DNA from: Owenia fusiformis
Taxonomy: Eukaryota; Annelida; Polychaeta; Sabellida; Oweniidae
Length of the DNA stretch: 60,000 nt
Reading direction: 5' to 3'
Assembly: GCA_903813345.2 (NCBI GenBank)
Contig: CAIIXF020000001.1
Coordinates: 3,164,001 to 3,224,000 of the forward strand
The position numbers and the translations under genes were made by a program. Of the stretch, positions 59,801-60,000 are shown piece after piece (within the stretch, counting starts at the first letter, position 1; each line of letters begins with the position of its first letter). Below the pieces are notes generated by a model, which saw nothing but the letters and a program-made list of their open reading frames with translations, had not been told where the DNA came from and ran no database searches.

Positions 59801-60000
59801 ATTAAATGTACATGTATAGTTTTTTACATTTACCTTCTGCATCTTTAACTTTATCTGGGACACATTTAGTTTTATCTCCATCATATTTGCCACCAACTTC
59901 ACATGTACGACCTTTTGACCCAAGTAATTTATACCCAGGCAGACAATCGAATATAAAATAGGATCCTACATATCCAGTTCCAGGAGTACTTATAAGACCA
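17612..60000 (-). CDS. Gene B, 3' part: large secreted sushi/EGF protein with C-terminal chitin-binding domain
   Basis: Thirty-two exons join in frame with phase 1 introns, from a sushi exon cut by the right edge to the stop codon at 17612-17614. They give about 1,459 codons. The domain order is sushi, sushi, 28 EGF-like domains, sushi, sushi, chitin-binding type 2 (peritrophin-A/CBM14-like), then an Arg/Pro/Gly tail. Many EGFs in the 19.9-46 kb part start D-x-D/N-E/D-C and resemble calcium-binding EGF, while those at 49-57 kb form a separate PNPCKN type. No transmembrane segment was seen in the visible part, so the product is probably secreted. The 5' end is outside the window. It is a tandem paralogue of gene A. 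Chitin association is inferred from the last domain only. All exon limits were set by eye. Confidence 0.8.
18145..18746 (-). mobile_element. Helitron-like element next to a gene B exon
   Basis: The minus-strand start TTATCCCATCGAACGAAG is at 18746. It ends with the GCTACGCTTTGGCGTTGC stem-loop and CTTG in place of CTAG. The GACG microsatellite is absent here. The sequence near 18500-18640 differs from the family and may be another insertion. Confidence 0.6.
18779..18973 (-). CDS. Gene B exon: C-terminal sushi domain 2
   Basis: This 195-nt phase 1-1 exon encodes a classical sushi domain ([39 protein letters not shown]) with the canonical W. The chosen donor GTACTG is weak but is the only one found that keeps phase 1. 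A Helitron-like repeat ends 32 bp beyond it, at 18746. Confidence 0.8.
19248..19449. mobile_element. 202-bp MITE with CAGGCCCG ends
   Basis: The ends CAGGCCCGTAACCAGG and CCTGGCATCGGGCCTG are imperfect inverted copies. ATCAG flanks both sides as a probable 5-bp target duplication. The interior is C-runs and AAAATT motifs without coding sense. Confidence 0.7.
19479..19664 (-). CDS. Gene B exon: C-terminal sushi domain 1
   Basis: This 186-nt phase 1-1 exon encodes a four-cysteine sushi domain ([38 protein letters not shown]). The usual W before the last cysteine is Y, as in the N-terminal sushi domains. The acceptor is TTTCAG and the donor GTGAGT. Confidence 0.85.
19956..20072 (-). CDS. Gene B exon: EGF-like domain 28 (last)
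   Basis: This 117-nt phase 1-1 exon starts [17 protein letters not shown] and ends IKGDLCQE. It is the last EGF before the C-terminal sushi pair. The donor is GTAATC. Confidence 0.86.
20195..20752. mobile_element. 558-bp MITE with long inverted ends
   Basis: TACAGGGTGGT starts both ends. Inverted repeats of about 160 bp (shared blocks AATGGCAACCCTG, TGATATTT, ACATCATTCAA, CAATGTTACAGCACTTT) face each other across a 240-bp centre. TA flanks are present. It lies in the intron between EGF 27 and EGF 28. Confidence 0.75.
20897..21010 (-). CDS. Gene B exon: EGF-like domain 27
   Basis: This 114-nt phase 1-1 exon starts [19 protein letters not shown] and ends GWTGEHCET. The aromatic residue before cysteine 4 is replaced (NGVNC). 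Confidence 0.87.
21120..21480. repeat. Repeat-like intron segment
   Basis: Two related segments (near 21170-21250 and 21300-21360) share CATCCTCTATCATGTG or CCTATATCATGTG followed by a GATTTGGAG-like stretch. It contains the AAATGGCC motif common to repeats of this genome. Limits are unclear. Confidence 0.35.
21523..21636 (-). CDS. Gene B exon: EGF-like domain 26
   Basis: This 114-nt phase 1-1 exon starts [19 protein letters not shown] and ends GYTGVFCET. The acceptor is TTTCAG and the donor GTAAGT. The long intron upstream holds the 345-bp tandem repeats. Confidence 0.88.
23112..23360. repeat. Dispersed repeat copy 2 (partner at 4860-5130)
   Basis: It shares ordered sequence blocks with 4860-5130, including AGAAGGCATTTA and CTATTTCAGCCCTGG. 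The left TATTATTACCACC recurs inverted as GTGGTAATACTAATA at the right. Confidence 0.55.
23541..25560. repeat. Tandem array of about 340-bp units, interrupted by a transposon
   Basis: Four units begin near 23541, 23880, 25016 and 25345. Each contains GTTGTAAACTTCAAAA, TAATGTTGACAGGTCCTCAA (degenerate in the last) and a CAATTGGCGGATCAACAAAA block. A Helitron-like element (24201-25005) sits exactly between unit 2 and unit 3. The last unit is incomplete. Confidence 0.8.
24201..25005 (-). mobile_element. Helitron-like element with a defined empty site
   Basis: On the minus strand it runs from TTATCCCATCGAACGAAG to CTAA. Near its start is a GACGGACGG microsatellite, and an imperfect stem-loop lies about ten bases before its end. 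The neighbouring tandem unit reads CATACTAATAAACTTTCC without it (23868-23885), so the insertion is between A and T with no target duplication. This is the Helitron mode of insertion. It has no coding capacity. Confidence 0.75.
25631..25744 (-). CDS. Gene B exon: EGF-like domain 25
   Basis: This 114-nt phase 1-1 exon starts [16 protein letters not shown] and ends GFVGLDCEI. It has Y in place of the usual E before the first cysteine, so calcium binding is less certain. Confidence 0.87.
   Translation of the reverse strand: MLTTVLVIHASMAAPVVTFYSLMSVTALKVLLDLTVK
25939..26052 (-). CDS. Gene B exon: EGF-like domain 24
   Basis: This 114-nt phase 1-1 exon starts [16 protein letters not shown] and ends GFTGGTCDG. 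The acceptor is TTGCAG and the donor GTAAGA. Confidence 0.88.
26053..26556. other. Gene B intron, nothing notable
   Basis: This intron is AT-rich and shows no exon or repeat structure that I could support. Confidence 0.35.
26557..26673 (-). CDS. Gene B exon: EGF-like domain 23
   Basis: This 117-nt phase 1-1 exon starts [17 protein letters not shown] and ends GYAGKDCEQ. The NGTC segment is an N-x-T sequon. The acceptor is TTTCAAG. Confidence 0.86.
26886..26999 (-). CDS. Gene B exon: EGF-like domain 22
   Basis: This 114-nt phase 1-1 exon starts [16 protein letters not shown] and ends GFSGPQCEK. It has a full calcium-binding EGF consensus start and the RFYC aromatic pair. Confidence 0.88.
27254..27367 (-). 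CDS. Gene B exon: EGF-like domain 21
   Basis: This 114-nt phase 1-1 exon starts [16 protein letters not shown] and ends GFLGSTCNI. The sequence LNNATC contains an N-x-T glycosylation sequon. Confidence 0.87.
27663..27776 (-). CDS. Gene B exon: EGF-like domain 20
   Basis: This 114-nt phase 1-1 exon starts [16 protein letters not shown] and ends GYSGKNCEA. The calcium-binding start and the GDYSC aromatic position are present. Confidence 0.87.
27777..28507. other. Gene B intron, nothing notable
   Basis: AT-rich intron sequence without a recognisable domain exon or transposon end. Confidence 0.35.
28508..28654 (-). CDS. Gene B exon: EGF-like domain 19, long first loop
   Basis: This 147-nt phase 1-1 exon starts [20 protein letters not shown] and ends [10 protein letters not shown]. 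The gap between cysteines 1 and 2 is about 13 residues instead of 4-5, giving a charged loop not seen in the other EGFs here. The core GSYTCQC is normal. Confidence 0.85.
29066..29182 (-). CDS. Gene B exon: EGF-like domain 18
   Basis: This 117-nt phase 1-1 exon starts [17 protein letters not shown] and ends WGGLKCEI. The donor is GTAAGT. It lies only about 230 bp from the previous exon. Confidence 0.87.
29416..29529 (-). CDS. Gene B exon: EGF-like domain 17
   Basis: This 114-nt phase 1-1 exon starts [19 protein letters not shown] and ends GVSGTHCER. The NRYTC core is of calcium-binding type. The acceptor is TTCTAG and the donor GTAAGG. Confidence 0.87.
30218..30330 (-). mobile_element. Helitron-like 3' end fragment
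   Basis: The minus-strand end GCTATGCCTTAGCATTGC stem-loop, CTGTTAT and CTAG is present. The rest of the family is missing. It lies inside the foldback-type element. Confidence 0.5.
31235..31320. repeat. 21-bp tandem repeat, about four units
   Basis: The unit TTTTAATTAGCTGTTCAACC(G) is repeated nearly exactly three times, with degenerate copies at both ends. It lies in the centre of the foldback-type element. Confidence 0.85.
33960..34073 (-). CDS. Gene B exon: EGF-like domain 16
   Basis: This 114-nt phase 1-1 exon starts [16 protein letters not shown] and ends GYSGTTCSS. The D-V-N-E-C start is a calcium-binding EGF signature. The acceptor is TTGTAG and the donor GTAAGA. Confidence 0.87.
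34434..35517 (+). mobile_element. Internally deleted mariner-type transposon
   Basis: Inverted ends of about 42 bp start CGAGGGGTGATTCAAAAGTA on both sides and are flanked by TA, the Tc1/mariner target duplication. The single remaining frame (34722-35168) encodes only the C-terminal part of a transposase. The element is about 1.08 kb, short of a typical 1.3-kb mariner, and the DNA-binding domain and first catalytic Asp region are missing. Confidence 0.85.
34722..35168 (+). pseudogene. Mariner-type transposase fragment
   Basis: The frame contains [10 protein letters not shown] and, 35 residues after the Asp, [15 protein letters not shown]. These are the second and third catalytic Asp motifs of mariner transposases. 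The usual spacing in mariner is 34 residues. The start of the frame ([10 protein letters not shown]) is unrelated and no helix-turn-helix region precedes it, so the copy cannot be active. It lies opposite to gene B, in the intron between EGF 15 and EGF 16. Confidence 0.85.
35660..35773 (-). CDS. Gene B exon: EGF-like domain 15
   Basis: This 114-nt phase 1-1 exon starts [19 protein letters not shown] and ends [10 protein letters not shown]. The NSFTC core and D-I-N-D-C start resemble calcium-binding EGF. The intron upstream of it holds the piggyBac-like element at 35991-41288. Confidence 0.87.
37150..37560. repeat. Degenerate repeats with CTCAAACGTACTCAG
   Basis: The motif CTCAAACGTACTCAG(A/T)CAACCAATT recurs near 37183, 37268 and 37467, followed by GATTTAAATGACTGAT. 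Another pair of repeats with GGGAGGCGATGA lies just to the left, at about 36918 and 37055. Confidence 0.65.
38270..38840. repeat. Tandem repeat of about 240 bp, over two units
   Basis: Successive segments share ATCCACTTT...CTC(G/C)AAACT, GATGGT(T/A)(C/T)CACTTTTG, a TTCTCGA(A/T)(T/A) block and TTCTGATTGG. The short frames here (for example at 38486-38668) arise from the repeat and are not genes. Confidence 0.6.
40380..41150. repeat. Duplicated segment of about 400 bp in the piggyBac-like element
   Basis: Two copies share AAAATCA(T/C)(A/G)TGCGTTCA, ATAGGGACA and TTGTAAGAT(G/A)CCCAGCGT, offset by about 396 bp. They lie just inside the right end of the element. Confidence 0.6.
41831..41956 (-). 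CDS. Gene B exon: EGF-like domain 14
   Basis: This 126-nt phase 1-1 exon starts [16 protein letters not shown] and ends GYTGATCAT. An insertion (NTGSAKDGG) lengthens the loop between cysteines 3 and 4. The donor is GTAGGT. Confidence 0.85.
41957..42638. other. Gene B intron with a short repeat fragment
   Basis: AT-rich intron. Around 42345-42430 a fragment (AACAGCAACT, then GGCGTAGCA and a CAGCCATCTTGAAAA stretch) looks like a decayed Helitron-like copy. Nothing else was seen. Confidence 0.35.
42639..42755 (-). CDS. Gene B exon: EGF-like domain 13
   Basis: This 117-nt phase 1-1 exon starts [17 protein letters not shown] and ends FVGDLCEH. It shares the GKAIC segment with exon 43278-43394, so the two are probably duplicates. 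The donor is GTATGT. Confidence 0.87.
43278..43394 (-). CDS. Gene B exon: EGF-like domain 12
   Basis: This 117-nt phase 1-1 exon starts [17 protein letters not shown] and ends GLTGDFCQI. The acceptor is CTTCAG and the donor GTGAGT. It has six cysteines in standard spacing. Confidence 0.87.
43395..44709. other. Gene B intron, AT-rich
   Basis: No domain exon seen. A second LINE-like tail (GTCGATAAAAG with TATATA on the minus strand) is at 44290-44330; the rest is low-complexity AT-rich sequence. Confidence 0.35.
44710..45780 (-). mobile_element. LINE 3' fragment (reverse-transcriptase ORF C-terminal part)
   Basis: An open frame of 247 codons (44982-45725, no upstream ATG at its start) ends in a C-x2-C-x9-H-x4-C knuckle ([19 protein letters not shown]). 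This pattern is typical of the end of the ORF2 protein of LINE retrotransposons. The catalytic reverse-transcriptase region is absent, so the copy is 5' truncated. A tail of GTCAATAAAAG and TA repeats lies near 44710-44740, and a second similar tail is at 44290-44330. The element lies within a gene B intron on the same strand. The clade is uncertain. Confidence 0.6.
45873..45986 (-). CDS. Gene B exon: EGF-like domain 11
   Basis: This 114-nt phase 1-1 exon begins [19 protein letters not shown] and ends [12 protein letters not shown]. The D-x-D-D-C start and the NKYTC core fit calcium-binding EGF. The acceptor is TTTCAG and the donor GTAACA. Confidence 0.87.
46255..46510 (-). mobile_element. 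Helitron-like internal fragment
   Basis: It matches the internal part shared by copies near 3900-4130 and 17170-17390 (TTCTAGTTTAATAATGTCC, AAAATCGGCATGAAAAT, CATATGTGTACA). Both ends of the element are missing. Confidence 0.55.
46626..46748 (-). CDS. Gene B exon: EGF-like domain 10
   Basis: This 123-nt phase 1-1 exon has six cysteines ([28 protein letters not shown]). The acceptor is TTATAG and the donor GTATGT. The usual aromatic residue before the fourth cysteine is missing. Confidence 0.8.
46863..47209. repeat. Direct repeat of about 47 bp, 300 bp apart
   Basis: AATGAA(A)CTTCACAGATAAG and the following bases to CTCATGAAT occur at 46863-46911 and again at 47161-47210, almost without change. 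The intervening sequence is AT-rich and non-coding. Confidence 0.8.
47919..48498 (+). mobile_element. MITE copy with inverted ends
   Basis: The left end (TACAGGGTGGGC, then AACGCCACTTTTTTTC) is repeated inverted near 48440-48498, giving terminal inverted repeats of roughly 60-70 bp. A truncated relative in opposite orientation lies at 1475-1929. No coding sequence is present. Confidence 0.65.
49014..49148 (-). CDS. Gene B exon: EGF-like domain 9
   Basis: This 135-nt phase 1-1 exon has six cysteines ([29 protein letters not shown]) and an acidic DDES end before donor GTAAGT. The acceptor AATAAAG was chosen because it keeps phase 1; a nearby CTCAG would break the phase. Confidence 0.8.
49149..50138. 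other. Gene B intron, no further feature seen
   Basis: I saw no domain exon or clear transposon structure in this intron. Confidence 0.35.
50139..50288 (-). CDS. Gene B exon: EGF-like domain 8
   Basis: This 150-nt phase 1-1 exon carries [19 protein letters not shown] and [14 protein letters not shown], then a Thr/Ser/Gly-rich tail ([10 protein letters not shown]). Acceptor TTTTAG and donor GTTGAA were chosen by phase; the donor is weak. Confidence 0.8.
51118..51246 (-). CDS. Gene B exon: EGF-like domain 7
   Basis: This 129-nt phase 1-1 exon starts [18 protein letters not shown] and ends [11 protein letters not shown]. It is nearly the same as the second EGF of exon 51412-51648, and the same GTGGGT donor is used. 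The surrounding intron sequence is also duplicated. Confidence 0.85.
51412..51648 (-). CDS. Gene B exon: fused EGF-like domains 5 and 6
   Basis: This 237-nt phase 1-1 exon carries two complete EGF-like domains with twelve cysteines. Both have the PNPC-x-NRGTC and FTCKCASGW motifs, and they are joined by CTQNKC without an intron. The acceptor is TTGCAG and the donor GTGGGT. It appears to arise from two neighbouring exon copies that lost their intron, or from a duplication inside the exon. Confidence 0.85.
51716..51820 (-). pseudogene. Decayed EGF exon relic (first)
   Basis: This is a full-length relative of the live exons at 51.1-51.6 kb and still has an acceptor (ATTGTAG). It has a two-base deletion before the second cysteine, a Cys-to-Phe change at that cysteine, an in-frame TAA at 51786-51788 and no recognisable donor. 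The intron sequence on its upstream side matches the introns of the live copies, so it is a dead tandem duplicate. Confidence 0.75.
51850..51915 (-). pseudogene. Decayed EGF exon relic (second)
   Basis: This is a remnant of an EGF exon with a recognisable [14 protein letters not shown] start on the minus strand. The acceptor, TTGCAG in the live copies, has become TTGCCG, and an in-frame TGA follows about 18 codons in. The 3' half is missing. It cannot be a functional exon. Confidence 0.65.
52525..52990. repeat. Minisatellite copy, short array
   Basis: Three to four degenerate units share TTGTAGATGATTTTGAAA, TTGGTCAATT and ACCTTGAGAA motifs with the large array at 55517-56700. It begins with AAAACGTCACCAT, a decayed form of that element's end, and stops about 60 bp before exon 53049-53165. 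Confidence 0.75.
53049..53165 (-). CDS. Gene B exon: EGF-like domain 4
   Basis: This 117-nt phase 1-1 exon has six cysteines ([31 protein letters not shown]). It is a duplicate of exon 57066-57182, and both have the same minisatellite family immediately downstream. Confidence 0.85.
53412..54016 (-). mobile_element. Helitron-like element copy
   Basis: The minus-strand end is a clean stem-loop (GCTACTCCCTGGAGTTGC), then CGGTTT and CTAG followed by T. The start is the degenerate TTATACCAATGAACGAAG. Near the start is a CGGACGGAC run. It is most similar to the copy at 24201-25005. Confidence 0.7.
54253..54396 (-). CDS. Gene B exon: EGF-like domain 3
   Basis: This 144-nt phase 1-1 exon carries a Gly/Thr/Ala-rich lead ([13 protein letters not shown]) before a six-cysteine EGF with the Thr/Ala-rich [16 protein letters not shown] segment. 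It belongs to the same young subfamily as the exons at 50.1-51.6 kb. Confidence 0.85.
54397..55334. other. Gene B intron, nothing notable
   Basis: I saw no exon or repeat with defined ends between EGF 3 and the foldback at 55335. Confidence 0.35.
55335..55442. mobile_element. 108-bp foldback element
   Basis: The sequence folds on itself from GAGCAG to TTGCTC. The arms share GGGCTAGGCACAAA, ACACCCC and TCGAATACACC as inverted blocks, with a centre around TTTTCGAAAGC. Confidence 0.75.
55517..56906. mobile_element. Element ended by ATGTCACCACC with a 125-160 bp minisatellite
   Basis: The left end AATGTCACCACC and right end GGTGGTGACATAA are inverted. The right end is a perfect hairpin (ATGTCACCAC, loop, GTGGTGACAT) present twice in tandem. 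About nine units with GTAGATGATTTTGAAAA and GACCTTGAGAAGGTCATT fill the interior. Near the right end is a short CCGGACGCCAACCG repeat. The design parallels 10684-11810. Confidence 0.7.
57066..57182 (-). CDS. Gene B exon: EGF-like domain 2
   Basis: This 117-nt phase 1-1 exon reads [15 protein letters not shown], then [16 protein letters not shown], with six cysteines. It is a close duplicate of exon 53049-53165, and its flanking intron bases are similar too. The donor is GTAAGT-like. Confidence 0.85.
57183..58596. other. Gene B intron: SINE and AT-rich sequence
   Basis: The intron holds a tRNA-derived SINE near 58064-58136, entered separately. Apart from that I see only AT-rich sequence and no domain-coding pattern. 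Confidence 0.4.
58064..58136 (-). mobile_element. tRNA-derived SINE head
   Basis: The minus strand has an A-box-like TAGCTCAGCAGTAGCA and a B-box-like AGATTCGATCCCC at tRNA spacing. Between them is an anticodon-like loop CTTACGC (anticodon TAC, as in tRNA-Val). The acceptor arms do not pair, so it is not a tRNA gene but probably the head of a SINE reading toward lower coordinates. Confidence 0.6.
58597..58710 (-). CDS. Gene B exon: EGF-like domain 1
   Basis: This 114-nt phase 1-1 exon has six cysteines ([27 protein letters not shown]). It is one codon longer than its gene A paralogue at 1309-1419 and shares the unusual STH/PTH-x-GK/R end. Confidence 0.85.
58845..59092. mobile_element. 248-bp MITE with a 9-bp target duplication
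   Basis: The ends CATCCTCC and GGAGGATG are inverted. Similarity of the arms continues about 60 bp (TCCAGAAT, CCCCCTGC). TATTAAACA is present exactly on both sides (58836-58844 and 59093-59101). A 9-bp duplication fits Mutator-like elements. Confidence 0.8.
59343..59537 (-). CDS. Gene B exon: sushi/CCP domain
   Basis: This 195-nt phase 1-1 exon encodes a sushi domain with four cysteines and the [13 protein letters not shown] start. Length, splice sites (CTATAG acceptor, GTAAGT donor) and nearly all residues match gene A exon 2170-2364. Confidence 0.88.
59834..60000 (-). CDS. Gene B exon: sushi/CCP domain, cut by window edge
   Basis: This is the 3' part of a sushi exon ending [19 protein letters not shown] and a short DAEG tail before donor GTAAAT. 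It is the clear paralogue of gene A exon 2724-2927, keeping the same TAPKNG or [12 protein letters not shown] stretch as far as the edge allows. Confidence 0.88.

Overview
This is a stretch of animal (metazoan) nuclear DNA. It is AT-rich and intron-rich, dense in short interspersed repeats, and has no long single-exon genes. The protein-coding signal is entirely small exons on the minus strand, encoding extracellular cysteine-rich domains (EGF-like, sushi/CCP and one chitin-binding type 2 domain). EGF/sushi/chitin-binding combinations, a very high load of short DNA transposons and Helitron-like repeats carrying GACG microsatellites suggest a marine lophotrochozoan, most likely a mollusc. The taxon is inference; nothing here proves it.

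Layout, in transcription order from right to left. Gene B enters at the right edge with its 5' end outside the window and ends at a stop codon at 17612-17614. I could place 32 exons: sushi (cut by the edge), sushi, 27 exons carrying 28 EGF-like domains, sushi, sushi, and a terminal chitin-binding exon with an arginine-rich tail. All internal introns I placed are phase 1, so nearly every exon is a 1-1 symmetrical one-domain cassette. Gene A starts at a signal-peptide ATG at 6585 and runs off the left edge. It encodes signal peptide, a short segment with a furin-type RYKR site, an odd 7-cysteine sushi-like module, a DSDC cysteine-rich module, sushi, sushi and EGF. The sushi-sushi-EGF block of gene A (1309-2927) is nearly repeated at the right edge in gene B (58597-60000), with recognisable intron sequence. 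The two genes are therefore head-to-tail tandem paralogues.

Between them (about 6.7-17.6 kb) lies repeat-rich DNA, including a broken chitin-binding exon near 12.3 kb that may be a relic of a further gene copy. Within gene B, the 49-57 kb region is a nursery of recently duplicated EGF exons. It holds a two-EGF exon, two decaying exon relics and a duplicated exon that carries its neighbouring minisatellite along.

Mobile DNA fills the introns. It includes Helitron-like non-autonomous elements (one with a perfect empty site inside a tandem repeat), a 5.3-kb TTAA-flanked piggyBac-like element without a visible transposase, an internally deleted mariner, a 2.8-kb foldback-type element nested inside another long-inverted-repeat element, a LINE 3' fragment, a tRNA-derived SINE and numerous MITEs. 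The gene products would be secreted. The EGF/sushi chain with a chitin-binding end suggests an extracellular-matrix or cuticle/shell-matrix role, but this is inference. Splice sites were chosen by eye from GT/AG consensus, phase and domain limits, without transcript support.
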